Virus record (IMG/VR): IMGVR_UViG_3300030328_000719
Span: 1-42,303 of that record
DNA length: 42,303 bases
Direction: 5' to 3' (one strand)
Source: a virus
Positions within the stretch are counted from its first letter, which is position 1; the number at the start of each line of letters is the position of its first letter. The position numbers were made by a program, and so were the translations under genes. Shown piece after piece: positions 20,737 through 29,793 of this stretch. Below the pieces are notes generated by a model that saw only the letters and a program-made list of their open reading frames with translations, ran no database searches and was not told where the DNA came from.

Positions 20737-21018
20737 ATGGCTAAGAAACTACATAACATGACTACAGATGAACGCACAGCGTATTGGGAACAGGAGCGTG
20801 AAAAAGAACGCATCAAGCGTAGAAATCGCATAGGCAAGTTGTCCATTGACCAACGGGCTGCTGTCATCGAAGTACACAAATTGGTAGATAGCATCCTTGA
20901 CATTGCCCTGTACCCCGACATGGGTGGCATACGGGCTGTATCTGCCTATGAACTGCAAGAACTGTCCGATGCAAAAGACACATTACAATTTCAATTTAAC
21001 CTTACGAAAGGAGAATAG
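20737..21018 (+). CDS. Hypothetical helical protein
   Basis: 93 residues with a strong GAGGAG ribosome-binding site. A long charged helix (DERTAYWEQEREKERIKRRN) is followed by LSIDQRAAVIEVHKLVDSIL and YELQELSDAKDTLQFQF. Mostly alpha-helical; no family recognised. Sits just ahead of the DUF932-like gene and may be co-translated (2-base gap). Confidence 0.55.
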   Translation: MAKKLHNMTTDERTAYWEQEREKERIKRRNRIGKLSIDQRAAVIEVHKLVDSILDIALYPDMGGIRAVSAYELQELSDAKDTLQFQFNLTKGE

Positions 21019-21020
21019 AT

Positions 21021-21854
21021 ATGCCATTAGATTTTTTACCAGAGAACCTTAACTTTGACCCCGTGTTTGAGCCTACCAAGGTGAAGGACAAGAAGTATGT
21101 CATCAATGGTAGTACGGGTGACTACATTGGTGTGGTGGGTGACACCTTCAACTGTGCAAGTCACAGTGGCTTCTTCAACGGAGTGCATGACACTATCACT
21201 GAGAACCTTGGTGATGCTGAGTGTGAGGGCATGAAGATGAAGTGGAATGTAGCACGGCAGAACGCATGGGCTATGCTTGACATGACCCTGCCTAATGTGA
21301 CTGCTCGTATTGAGACAGACAGGCACAGCAGCACCATTGCACAGCGCATCATCGCTTTGCATGGTATTGATGGTAGTTGTTCAAACCAAACATACTTCGG
21401 TGCGATAGATTTCTTTTGCACCAATGGTATGATTCGTGGTGAGCATGACAAAGTGAGGCGTAAGAACACAGCTAACTTTAGCATGGCTAGGTTCATCCAT
21501 GACCTGCGTGAATCTACACAGTCATTCTACGCACAGTCTGAACGCTTGCAAAGCTGGGCTAACAAACCTTTGTTTGTTGGTGACGTTAAGTCTATGCTTG
21601 AGACTTTGCTAAAGTCTGACAGGACATCTGAGAAAATGCTTAACTTGTACAACCAAGAAGCAGCAGTGCGTGGTCAGAATGTATGGGCTTTGTACTCTGC
21701 ATTTACTAACTATGCAAGCTATGCTGATGAGCGTAATGGTTTTTCCCTACGTAACACTGGCAAGGATACCAACGCTGTGTCCATGTTCCAACGTGAGAGC
21801 AAGGTATCACAGTGGATTGAGAGCAAGCCATTCAAGCAGTTGATTGCAGCATGA
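21021..21854 (+). CDS. DUF932-like phage/plasmid protein
   Basis: 277 residues. YVINGSTGDYIGVVGDTFNC near the N-terminus is the 'GYGVVGDxY' start typical of DUF932 proteins. The middle (RIETDRHSSTIAQRIIALHG, GAIDFFCTNGMI, HDKVRRKNTANF) and the C-terminal LYSAFTNYASYADERNG with RESKVSQWI also fit. Members occur in phages and plasmids near recombination or replication genes; the biochemical activity is not established. Its last bases overlap the next start (ATGA). Confidence 0.75.
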   Translation: MPLDFLPENLNFDPVFEPTKVKDKKYVINGSTGDYIGVVGDTFNCASHSGFFNGVHDTITENLGDAECEGMKMKWNVARQNAWAMLDMTLPNVTARIETDRHSSTIAQRIIALHGIDGSCSNQTYFGAIDFFCTNGMIRGEHDKVRRKNTANFSMARFIHDLRESTQSFYAQSERLQSWANKPLFVGDVKSMLETLLKSDRTSEKMLNLYNQEAAVRGQNVWALYSAFTNYASYADERNGFSLRNTGKDTNAVSMFQRESKVSQWIESKPFKQLIAA

Positions 21855-22054
21855 AAACTTTTCGCATAACATTTAGGATGCGAAACATGGAAGGGTACTT
21901 GCGCTGCAAAGTGCAAGCACCTGACATAAACTTAGCCATCAATGCCTTGCTGGATAAAGTACAACGCAACGTACATCCAGTGGGTTTGGGCGTTGGCTGG
22001 GACGCATTGTTTGAAGAGTATGACGAGAGAACTAAAACATATAGGAGAACGTAG
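21851..22054 (+). CDS. Small hypothetical protein before the integrase
   Basis: 67 residues. MKTFRITFRMRNMEGYLRCK, a helix (NLAINALLDKVQRNV), and VGWDALFEEYDERTKTY. Overlaps the DUF932-like stop and ends directly before the integrase ATG, so the three are probably co-translated. Family unknown. Confidence 0.5.
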   Translation: MKTFRITFRMRNMEGYLRCKVQAPDINLAINALLDKVQRNVHPVGLGVGWDALFEEYDERTKTYRRT

Positions 22055-22933
22055 ATGAACACTGTAAAACATCTTGTGGATAAGTATTATAATTCCAATG
22101 ATTTCAAGATGTTACGAAGCAGAACTAAGAAAGACTATCAATACTTTCTTAGTATAATGGTGGACGATTTTGGCTCTGTGAAATTTTGTGAACTCACAAG
22201 TAAGCAGGCCAAACACGCATACGAAAGGTGGGTTGAGCGAGGTATCAGTCTCGCCAACCATGTATGCACTGTGTCATCCATCCTGTTTCGTTATGCTATT
22301 GAGATGGAATATACACATATCAATCCGTTTGCTAACGTCAAACGCAAGACACCACCACAACGTAAGGTTGTATGGACAGAGGACGATGTGCGTCAGTTTC
22401 TTGACATTGCATACAGTGAGTTTCAGTATCGTAGTATCGGATTGATAGTTCACATGGCGTATGAGTGGTGTCAGCGGCTGGGTGATATGCGTCTGTTGAC
22501 GTGGGATAACATCGACTTGGAAGCTAAGAAGCTGTATCTTGAGCAGTCAAAGCGTAGGGCAGAGGTAACTTTACCTATACAAGATGACCTGCTTGAGATG
22601 CTGACACAGCAAGAGCAGGACTTTGGCTTTCAACAGTACGTTGTTCCCCGTACAACGCCCGTACACGGGCAGTACGAGCCGTATAGTATGGAGAGACTGT
22701 CCAAAGCTGGACGGGCTGTCATGCGGGAAGCTGGGCTGTCTGATGAACTACGCCTGATGGACTTACGCAGGACAGGTACAACACAAATGGTTGAAGCTGG
22801 TGTCCCTATGGGACAAATCATGTCGGTTACAGGACACAGTAATCCACAATCAGTAAAACCATATATGAAAAATACGTATGAGAGTGCAAATAATGCCTTG
22901 ACAGCACGTAAATCTTATGGTAAAAGCACTTAA
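22055..22933 (+). CDS. int: Tyrosine recombinase/integrase
   Basis: 292 residues, short for a phage integrase but with both domains: an N-terminal core-binding SAM-like helical domain (~1-95) and the catalytic domain. Catalytic residues: R141 (CQRLGDMRLLTW), K167 (SKRRAEVTLP), R238 in MDLRRT, H261 (GHSNPQS) and nucleophile Y270 (KPYMK). The usual His of the HxxR box is Met here (M235-D-L-R). Catalyses site-specific DNA exchange, implying a temperate lifestyle or genome-resolution role. No attP core or tRNA fragment was recognised nearby. It lies between the small early genes and the replication genes. Confidence 0.85.
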   Translation: MNTVKHLVDKYYNSNDFKMLRSRTKKDYQYFLSIMVDDFGSVKFCELTSKQAKHAYERWVERGISLANHVCTVSSILFRYAIEMEYTHINPFANVKRKTPPQRKVVWTEDDVRQFLDIAYSEFQYRSIGLIVHMAYEWCQRLGDMRLLTWDNIDLEAKKLYLEQSKRRAEVTLPIQDDLLEMLTQQEQDFGFQQYVVPRTTPVHGQYEPYSMERLSKAGRAVMREAGLSDELRLMDLRRTGTTQMVEAGVPMGQIMSVTGHSNPQSVKPYMKNTYESANNALTARKSYGKST

Positions 22934-22958
22934 CTGCCACAACGAAAGTGAGTATATA

Positions 22959-23726
22959 ATGAATAGTATATATAACATTATAAGTGATATGGATATACCA
23001 AACGGACATACTAAACGTATGGATTGTCCTAACTGTGGTGGTAAAAAGACATTTACTGTAACTAATAACCTTGGTTCTCTAATTTGGAATTGTTACAAGG
23101 TATCCTGTAATGTTCGTGGTGGTAATCGTGTCCACTTAACTGTGGAAGATATACGTACCAGCATGGGTAATGCACAGTATTTTGCTGAAGAGCAGTTTGA
23201 GTTACCCGAATACGTTGTTCCATACCTAAGTGATAAAGCAGAAAATTGGCTAGACTCTTGGGGTATTCGTACAGAGAAAATAGGTATGTTGCAGGATGTT
23301 AAAGAGAATCGTGTAGTATTTCCTGTGATGCACAAGAATAAAATCGTAGATGCTGTGGGGCGTTCTCTCAGCATGAGATTACCTAAGTGGAAAAGATATG
23401 GAAAAAGTGGCTTGCCTTTTACTTTCGGTTGTGGTAAAGTCGCAGTAGTTGTTGAGGACTGTGTGAGTGCAGCCGTGGTTGGTGGCGAATCCTTTGTCGG
23501 GGTTGCGATACTTGGCACATCTCTCCAAGAATCGCATAAAGGGTATCTTGCGCAGTTCTCAACAGCAGTCATAGCATTAGACCCCGATGCGCTACCTAAG
23601 ACGCTACAGATGGCTAAAGAATTACGTGGTCATGTAAACGATGTTCGTGTGCTACGTTTGAATGATGATATTAAATATCGTAACCCGACAGATATGGAGA
23701 AGCTAAATGGAATTATCAATAATTAG
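22959..23726 (+). CDS. DNA primase, T7 gp4-like N-terminal half
   Basis: 255 residues. The zinc-binding domain has C23, C26, C45 and C50 (DCPNCGGKK...NCYKVSC), as in T7 gp4. The RNA-polymerase core includes VFPVMHKNKIVDAVGRSL, and the TOPRIM fold shows VVVEDCVSA (acidic Glu) and VIALDPDAL (DxD). It synthesises RNA primers on the lagging strand. The helicase is a separate gene (23707) overlapping by 20 bp, whereas T7 fuses both. I start at ATG 22959, preceded by GAGTATATA, rather than the upstream in-frame alternative inside the integrase gene. Confidence 0.85.
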   Translation: MNSIYNIISDMDIPNGHTKRMDCPNCGGKKTFTVTNNLGSLIWNCYKVSCNVRGGNRVHLTVEDIRTSMGNAQYFAEEQFELPEYVVPYLSDKAENWLDSWGIRTEKIGMLQDVKENRVVFPVMHKNKIVDAVGRSLSMRLPKWKRYGKSGLPFTFGCGKVAVVVEDCVSAAVVGGESFVGVAILGTSLQESHKGYLAQFSTAVIALDPDALPKTLQMAKELRGHVNDVRVLRLNDDIKYRNPTDMEKLNGIINN

Positions 23727-24939
23727 AAGTTTAATGGACAAGTCATTTTATGACGACCATCGTGGTAGCAAATGCCCACCACGTTTGTTCAGTAAGGATG
23801 CCCGTAAAGTTAAGGAAGCTATTGACACAGCTATGGATAGGTATGAGCGTACTGTTACACCAGACGAGGTAGAAGCATTATTTGTATCAAATAACCCTAC
23901 CTTGACCACAGCACAGAAACAAGCCTATGCTTCTATGTTTTCTTCTATCAAACGTGAACAGCCAATGGGTAGCGATATAGCACAAGAGGTATTATCAAAA
24001 CTGTTTCAACAGGTAGTGGGTGAGGATGTAGCAAACATTGGATTCGATATGGTCAATGGTGATGCAGCTACGCTAGAAAAGTTACGTAACTTACTTGAGC
24101 AGTATGGAGATGATTTCATTCCTAATTTAAATATTGAGTGGGATGACATCACTATCGAAACACTTATGGCTAAAGCTGAACTAGAGGCACGTTGGACATT
24201 CAACATACCATGTGTGACTATGAAGGTAGAGGGTGTATCTGGTGGACAGCTTATTGAAGTGGGTGCTAGACCCAACACAGGTAAGACATCCTTTCATGCT
24301 AGCTTAATTGCTGCACCGAATGGATTTGCACATCAGGGTGCTAAGTGTATTATCCTATGTAACGAAGAGCCTACCCACAGAGTTGGCGCACGTTATCTGA
24401 CTGCTGCATCTGGTATGTCTGCAAGAGAAGTTAAAAGTAACATGGCTAAAGCTAAATCGCTATACGAACCAGTGATGAATAATATTAAAATAAAAGAGGC
24501 TGGTGGTCGTGATATGGCTTGGGTTGAATCTGTATGCAAATCATACAAGCCAGACGTGTTGGTATTAGACATGGGTGATAAGTTTAGTGCAGGTGGTAAT
24601 TTTGCTAGACAGGACGAGGCACTCAAGGCTTGTGCCATATATGCTAGGCAGATTGCTAAGACATACGACTGTGCAGTGTTTTATATGTCACAGTTATCTG
24701 CTGAAGCAGAGGGTAGGTCACAGCTTAATCAGTCTATGATGGAAGGCTCACGCACAGGTAAAGCTGCTGAAGCTGACCTGATGATACTGATTGGTAAGAG
24801 TCCAGCCAAAGATAAAATAGAGGGCGAAGAAGAAGATAGCCCAATGCGTCACATTAATATAGTAAAAAACAAGTTGACAGGTTGGCATGGTATGATAAAC
24901 TGCAACTTAGATTACTTAACAGCGAGGTACACAGACTAA
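23707..24939 (+). CDS. Replicative DNA helicase, DnaB/RecA-like
   Basis: 410 residues. An N-terminal helical domain (~1-140) is followed by a RecA-like core with Walker A GARPNTGKTS (186-195), Walker B VLVLDMGD (D288), a catalytic Glu candidate at NEEP (~220-221), and later VFYMSQLSAEAEGRS and SRTGKAAEADLMILIG segments. Unwinds DNA 5'-3' in concert with the separate primase upstream. Its stop overlaps the polymerase start as TAATG, so primase, helicase and polymerase are probably co-translated. Confidence 0.85.
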   Translation: MELSIIRSLMDKSFYDDHRGSKCPPRLFSKDARKVKEAIDTAMDRYERTVTPDEVEALFVSNNPTLTTAQKQAYASMFSSIKREQPMGSDIAQEVLSKLFQQVVGEDVANIGFDMVNGDAATLEKLRNLLEQYGDDFIPNLNIEWDDITIETLMAKAELEARWTFNIPCVTMKVEGVSGGQLIEVGARPNTGKTSFHASLIAAPNGFAHQGAKCIILCNEEPTHRVGARYLTAASGMSAREVKSNMAKAKSLYEPVMNNIKIKEAGGRDMAWVESVCKSYKPDVLVLDMGDKFSAGGNFARQDEALKACAIYARQIAKTYDCAVFYMSQLSAEAEGRSQLNQSMMEGSRTGKAAEADLMILIGKSPAKDKIEGEEEDSPMRHINIVKNKLTGWHGMINCNLDYLTARYTD

Positions 24940-26981
24940 TGAAATTAACTCTTGACGTAGAGAACACAGTAACTAAACGTGATGGCAAGATGCACCTTGA
25001 CCCATTTGAGCCAGAGAACTCACTAACTATGATTGGTGTGTTGACTGACCAAGGGGTAGAACAGCATTTCCCATTTGACCATGCAGATGTACCTAATCAA
25101 AAAGATTATTATGAGCGTGTGCAGTGGTACTTAAACGAAGCTACTATCATCATTTGTCATAACGCTGCTCACGATTTATTGTGGTTGTGGGAGTCTGGTT
25201 TTAAATATAATGGGCCTGTCTTTGATACTATGCTTGCTGAGTATATATTGCAGCGTGGTAACAAAGAACCTTTATCACTTGAGGCTTGTGCAGAGCGTTA
25301 TGAATTAGATACGAAGAAACAAGATACATTGAAGGAATACTTCAAGCAGGGTTATAGTACTCGTGATATACCATACAATGAGTTATGTGAGTATCTGTCT
25401 GCTGACCTTCATGCTACACAGCAGTTGTCTGACAAGCTGATGTATCGTTTGAATACCCCAACAGACAGTGGCTTACGCAGCACTGTAGACCTCACTAATC
25501 AGGTGGCTGTTTGCCTATCACGTATCTATCAGAGGGGCTTTGCTGTTGACTTGTCAAAGTTAAGTGAGGTTCGTGATGAGTTTGTTGCAGAAAAAGAACA
25601 AATAGAAAAAAGGTTAAAAGAACAGGTGATTGAGTTGATGGGTGATACACCTATAAATCTTAACAGTCCAGAACAAATGTCTTGGGTTATATATAGCAGG
25701 AAGCCTGATGATAAAGCCTTGTGGGGTAATATGTTTACACCTTATATGTCAAAGACAGAATTTACTAGTGCTGTAAATAGTTACTCGTCTGTACTTTATA
25801 AGACAAAGGCAGGACAATGTTTTTCCTGTTATGGTACAGGCAGAGAAAAGAAACTAAAAAAGGATGGTACACCATACTTAAAACTACCAACCTGTAAGTC
25901 TTGTGATGGGCTTGGTTATCGTTTTACCCCTACAAAATCTGTAGCTGGTCTTAGATTTAAAGCACCTAATCCTAAATGGATAAGTGCCAACGGTTTTAGT
26001 ACAAATAAAAAGATGCTAGAGATTTTAGCCAACTCTGCAAAGAAAAGCAGCTTTGATAAAGCGGAAAACTTTTTGAATGATGTACAAAGATTGTCTGCAC
26101 TGGATACATACTTATCTTCTTTTGTAGAGGGTATAGAGACACACACGAAACAAGATGGTAAGTTGCATGTGCGTTTGCTTCAGCATCGCACAGCTACTGG
26201 AAGGTTCAGTGGTGCTGACCCTAACATGCAGAACATGCCACGTGGCGGCACGTTTCCTGTTAAGAAAGTATTTGTGTCACGATGGGAAGGTGGCAAGGTA
26301 ATGGAAGCTGACTTTGCACAGCTTGAGTTTAGGACTGCTGCCTATTTATCACAGGATGAGGTTGCTATAAATGAAGTATCTACTGGGTTTGATGTACACT
26401 CATATACCGCTAAAGTTATTAGTGCTGCTGGTCAACATACGGATAGGCAGTCTGCGAAAGCTCACACGTTTGCACCGCTTTATGGCGCAACGGGCTTTGG
26501 GAGAACGGCAGCGGAAGCAGAGTATTACACACACTTCAACGAAAAGTACAAAGGAGTCAAGGCTTGGCATACCAGACTGGCTGAAGAAGCTATAAAAACA
26601 CACATCATAACCACACCTAGTGGGAGAGAGTTTTATTTTCCAAATGTGCATCGTAAAGCTACGGGTAGTGTATCTCATTTTACACAAATTAAAAACTATC
26701 CAGTACAATCTTTTGCTACAGCAGATATCGTGCCTATTGCTCTACTGCACATAGATATGTTACTATCTTGTATTGAATCTTGTGTAGTAAACACAGTACA
26801 CGATAGTATTGTTATTGATGTACACCCTGATGAAACGTCACAGGTAATAGACATTATAGACCAGACAAACGAAGCATTACCAAATCTAATTAATCTTAGG
26901 TGGGGTATTGATTTTAATGTGCCTCTACTATTAGAAGCAAAAATTGGTGATAATTGGCTTGACACTGCCGATATAATCTGA
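24939..26981 (+). CDS. polA: DNA polymerase A with DnaJ-type zinc-finger insertion
   Basis: 680 residues. The 3'-5' exonuclease shows D6/E8 (LDVEN), D79 (CHNAAHD) and Y152...D156 (EYLSAD). The polymerase has motif A D458 (EADFAQLEFR), motif B R503-K507-F511-Y515 and motif C H621-D622 (TVHDSI). The residue equivalent to E. coli Pol I 762 is Phe. Between exo and pol domains, residues 294-327 carry CFSCYGTG and CKSCDGLGY, two CxxCxGxG units like the DnaJ central zinc domain; a partial DnaJ-like insert is a hallmark I recall from HMO-2011. Start chosen at TAATG (24939). Confidence 0.92.
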   Translation: MKLTLDVENTVTKRDGKMHLDPFEPENSLTMIGVLTDQGVEQHFPFDHADVPNQKDYYERVQWYLNEATIIICHNAAHDLLWLWESGFKYNGPVFDTMLAEYILQRGNKEPLSLEACAERYELDTKKQDTLKEYFKQGYSTRDIPYNELCEYLSADLHATQQLSDKLMYRLNTPTDSGLRSTVDLTNQVAVCLSRIYQRGFAVDLSKLSEVRDEFVAEKEQIEKRLKEQVIELMGDTPINLNSPEQMSWVIYSRKPDDKALWGNMFTPYMSKTEFTSAVNSYSSVLYKTKAGQCFSCYGTGREKKLKKDGTPYLKLPTCKSCDGLGYRFTPTKSVAGLRFKAPNPKWISANGFSTNKKMLEILANSAKKSSFDKAENFLNDVQRLSALDTYLSSFVEGIETHTKQDGKLHVRLLQHRTATGRFSGADPNMQNMPRGGTFPVKKVFVSRWEGGKVMEADFAQLEFRTAAYLSQDEVAINEVSTGFDVHSYTAKVISAAGQHTDRQSAKAHTFAPLYGATGFGRTAAEAEYYTHFNEKYKGVKAWHTRLAEEAIKTHIITTPSGREFYFPNVHRKATGSVSHFTQIKNYPVQSFATADIVPIALLHIDMLLSCIESCVVNTVHDSIVIDVHPDETSQVIDIIDQTNEALPNLINLRWGIDFNVPLLLEAKIGDNWLDTADII

Positions 26982-27017
26982 TATAACTATGCGTCTCAGA
27001 ACAAAAAGGAGTTAAAT

Positions 27018-27896
27018 ATGAACGAGATTACAACTATTGATACTAATAACTATGCTGAAATGGCTAAAGCAATGGGTATTGCTAATGAGGTTGCAGCTAA
27101 GAAAAAGCAGGGTATGTTCCTTGCTCGTCTACGAATACAGCACTCACCAATATTGGGTGCAGATACTATTAAAGTAAAAGCTGGAACATATAAGGTAGAA
27201 GTACCAGATGGCCCAACTTATTTTGCTGAAGCAGCTACCATGCGTCCCTTTATGCAACGATTTATGTATAAAAAGTTTGTCATGGGTAGTGCAGGCTCAC
27301 CAAATCGTTACGTGAAAACTGTCATGGCTGATACGCTGAATATGGATTTAAAAGACAATGACGGTGGCTTTAATTGTGGTAAACCTTCAGGTTGGATAGA
27401 GGATTTTAAATCTCTTCCTGATGCTACTAAGGAATTAATACGCTCAATAAAGAGAGTTCGTGTTGTGCTTGGTGTAATAGAATTAACCAATCCTAAAGAT
27501 ATAGATGGTAATGCTGTCGAGGTTAGTTCTATTCCATTCATTTGGGAAGTTGAAAATAGGGATGCTTTTAAAACTGTTGGTAATGTTTTTAATCAACTGG
27601 CTAAGATGAAGCGTTTACCTGTACAACATAGTGTAACTTTGAATACAGAGGAGCGAAAACTTCCTAATGGGAATAGTTTCTACCTACCTGTAACATCGTT
27701 AGACCTTTCTAGTGTAATTGAACTCAGTCAGGATGACCAAGAAAAATTCAGTGAGTTTTTATCTTGGGTGACTAACTATAATCAGTATATCATAAATGCT
27801 TACGCAGAAAAGACATCACAAAAATCAGATAAAGAACTAGATGATTTAGATATTGATGATGTTGTTGATATTGAGTTTGAAGAAGAGGTGGCCTAA
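27018..27896 (+). CDS. Probable single-stranded DNA-binding protein
   Basis: 292 residues. The middle is beta-rich (GTYKVEVPDGPTYFAEAATM, RVRVVLGVIELTNPKDIDGN, IPFIWEVENRDAF) and the C-terminus is a strongly acidic tail (DDLDIDDVVDIEFEEEVA), the arrangement used by T7 gp2.5-type SSBs to contact polymerase and helicase. It directly follows DNA polymerase and overlaps the nuclease gene by 1 bp (taATGa junction). No OB-fold motif is diagnostic by eye, so the call rests on architecture and position. A GGAG ribosome-binding site precedes the ATG. Confidence 0.5.
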   Translation: MNEITTIDTNNYAEMAKAMGIANEVAAKKKQGMFLARLRIQHSPILGADTIKVKAGTYKVEVPDGPTYFAEAATMRPFMQRFMYKKFVMGSAGSPNRYVKTVMADTLNMDLKDNDGGFNCGKPSGWIEDFKSLPDATKELIRSIKRVRVVLGVIELTNPKDIDGNAVEVSSIPFIWEVENRDAFKTVGNVFNQLAKMKRLPVQHSVTLNTEERKLPNGNSFYLPVTSLDLSSVIELSQDDQEKFSEFLSWVTNYNQYIINAYAEKTSQKSDKELDDLDIDDVVDIEFEEEVA

Positions 27897-28759
27897 TGAA
27901 ACACCCTGCTGAACTGGCACTGCATCAGTATCTTGATAACGCTACAAAAGGTAAATCAAGCATGACAGAAGAAACAATCAAACAGATTGGTGACGATGTT
28001 ATGGCTGCTGCAAAACGCCAGTTTGGTGGGGGTAACAAGCGTGACAAGTTTAGTCTACGTATGTCTAATGTGGGTAGACCAGCTTGTCAACTTTGGTATG
28101 ACAAGAACAAGCCAGAGGTAGCGTTACCCTTCCCTACAACATTCGTTATGAACATGATGCTTGGTGATATAGTTGAAGCAGTGTTTAAAGCTATCTTAAA
28201 AGAAGCAGGAGTTAAATATGAAGACACGGACAAAGTTTCTCTTAGCCTTGGTGATGATACTGTTTCTGGTTCTTATGACCTTATCATTGATGGTGCAGTT
28301 GATGATATTAAATCAGCTTCAGACTGGTCCTACAGAAACAAGTTCGATTCCTATGAGTCCCTTGCCAGTGGAGATGGCTTTGGATACATAGCGCAGCTTG
28401 CTGGCTATGCAAAAGCAGCAGGTAAAAAAGCTGGTGGCTGGTGGGTTGTAAACAAAGCTAATGGTCAATTCAAATATGTACCAGCTACAGGTCTTGACAT
28501 TAATACTGAAGTGTCTTATATCAAGGACACGGTTCAGACGGTAAAGGAGAATAAATTTGAAAGATGTTTTGAACCAGTGCCTGAGACTTTTCGTGGCAAG
28601 CCCACAGGTAATAAAGTGCTTAATAACGGATGTAAATTTTGTAGCTACCGTTTTAATTGTTGGGATAATCTTACTGAGTTACCTGCTGTAAAATCACAGG
28701 CAAAAAACCCGCCCACTGTGGCATACGTAGAGTTAGCAGAGGAGTATATAAATGGATGA
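27896..28759 (+). CDS. Cas4/RecB-like PD-(D/E)XK exonuclease with iron-sulfur cysteines
   Basis: 287 residues. Nuclease residues: E94 (LGDIVEAVF), D128 (GSYDLIIDG), D137-x-K139 (VDDIKSAS) and Q167. One Cys at 64 (RPACQLWY) and three near the C-terminus (C246, C249, C255: GCKFCSYRFNC) match the 1+3 arrangement that holds a [4Fe-4S] cluster in Cas4 and AddB-type nucleases. Probably processes DNA ends for recombination or degrades host DNA. Located between SSB-like and resolvase genes; no CRISPR array is present. Confidence 0.8.
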   Translation: MKHPAELALHQYLDNATKGKSSMTEETIKQIGDDVMAAAKRQFGGGNKRDKFSLRMSNVGRPACQLWYDKNKPEVALPFPTTFVMNMMLGDIVEAVFKAILKEAGVKYEDTDKVSLSLGDDTVSGSYDLIIDGAVDDIKSASDWSYRNKFDSYESLASGDGFGYIAQLAGYAKAAGKKAGGWWVVNKANGQFKYVPATGLDINTEVSYIKDTVQTVKENKFERCFEPVPETFRGKPTGNKVLNNGCKFCSYRFNCWDNLTELPAVKSQAKNPPTVAYVELAEEYING

Positions 28760-28961
28760 AGAACTCAATGAACTTTCAGAGCAGATTAAAGATGCAGAGC
28801 GACATCTTAATGAACTTCGCAAAGAATACCGTGAGCGTAAGACCGCAGGACTTCGTGCAGCTATTGACGCACGTAACGAAGCTGATAAAGTCTTGCGTGA
28901 AGAATTACGTGCGTTAGGTTATCGTAACAGCCCATTTATTTCGTGGCGTGATATAACCTAG
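28752..28961 (+). CDS. Small coiled-coil protein
   Basis: 69 residues. A long charged helix (ELNELSEQIKDAERHLNELR through IDARNEADKVLREELRALG) precedes a short end (YRNSPFISWRDIT). The heptad-like spacing supports a coiled coil. Overlaps the nuclease by 8 bp and abuts the resolvase start. Could act as an accessory to either; function unknown. Confidence 0.55.
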   Translation: MDEELNELSEQIKDAERHLNELRKEYRERKTAGLRAAIDARNEADKVLREELRALGYRNSPFISWRDIT

Positions 28962-29416
28962 TGTCACCTTACAAACAATTTAGGGCAGCCCGAAAGTATG
29001 GTTATCGTAGTGGTCTTGAGCTAAAAATATCTGAATATTTGCAAGAATTAAAGATAAAGTTTTTGTATGAGGGTATTAAGATTGAATGGGAAGACTTAGC
29101 TTATAGAACATATACACCAGATTTTGTGCTGCCTAATGGTATCATAATAGAAACTAAAGGTAGGTTTACTGTAGCAGACAGAAGAAAACATAGGTGTATT
29201 AAAAAACAGCATCCCTCGTTAGACATTCGTTTTGTGTTTACCAACAGTAGAGCTAAGTTGCAAAAAGGTGCAAAGACTAGTTATGCTGAATGGTGTATAA
29301 AATATGGATTTGAATATTATGACAGAATTATTCCAGAAGATTGGCTAAAAGAAAAAGGTAAAAACAAACATCAAAAATTTATTAAATTTAAGGGCGGCAA
29401 GGTAAAAAGGAGATAA
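28961..29416 (+). CDS. T7 endonuclease I-like Holliday-junction resolvase
   Basis: 151 residues, close to the 149 of T7 gp3. Catalytic residues align with T7: E20 (RSGLELK), D54 (YTPDFVLPNG) and E64-x-K66 (IETKGRF). It cleaves branched DNA and supports recombination and debranching before packaging. The start is GTG at 28961, directly after the coiled-coil gene; no better ATG retains the conserved RSGLE block. The C-terminus is Lys-rich. Confidence 0.88.
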   Translation: MSPYKQFRAARKYGYRSGLELKISEYLQELKIKFLYEGIKIEWEDLAYRTYTPDFVLPNGIIIETKGRFTVADRRKHRCIKKQHPSLDIRFVFTNSRAKLQKGAKTSYAEWCIKYGFEYYDRIIPEDWLKEKGKNKHQKFIKFKGGKVKRR

Positions 29417-29418
29417 AC

Positions 29419-29793
29419 GTGGATGCAATGATGACTAAATTATCTAAGGAAATAAATGAAGAGGATTTCATTATACGTATAAGGCCGTTTTCAGATAACG
29501 ATGGTAAATGGTCTGGCGAAGTAGACATATCAATTATGGCTATGCCCGACAATCCTTTAGACGATGAAGATTATGGACAGCTAATGCACTTTACAAAAAT
29601 GATATGCGCATCTGTTCCTGTTATGGAAGAAGTTGAAGAATTAAGAAATCTTATTCATGAATATGTTATAACAGTTATTGACAATGAGTCTGATATTACG
29701 TTAGAATTAGAAGAAGAATGTGGTGTAGAAAAAACATATGATGGTAATGTAATACATTTAAATTTTAACAGTAAAACAAAGGGGTCAGCATGA
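29419..29793 (+). CDS. Acidic hypothetical protein
   Basis: 124 residues. GTG start at 29419 has AAGGAG six bases upstream; in-frame ATGs follow at 29428 and 29431. Segments EDFIIRIRPFSDNDGKWSGE and VDISIMAMPDNP form a beta-rich opening, followed by acidic helices (DDEDYGQLMHFTKMI, EVEELRNLIHEYVI). Unrecognised; occupies the slot between resolvase and DUF3310 genes. Confidence 0.5.
   Translation: MDAMMTKLSKEINEEDFIIRIRPFSDNDGKWSGEVDISIMAMPDNPLDDEDYGQLMHFTKMICASVPVMEEVEELRNLIHEYVITVIDNESDITLELEEECGVEKTYDGNVIHLNFNSKTKGSA

Noticed and set aside
28061-28660. Cas4-like nuclease as evidence for a CRISPR system
   Set aside because: No repeat-spacer array or other cas gene is visible; Cas4-like nucleases are common stand-alone phage recombination enzymes.
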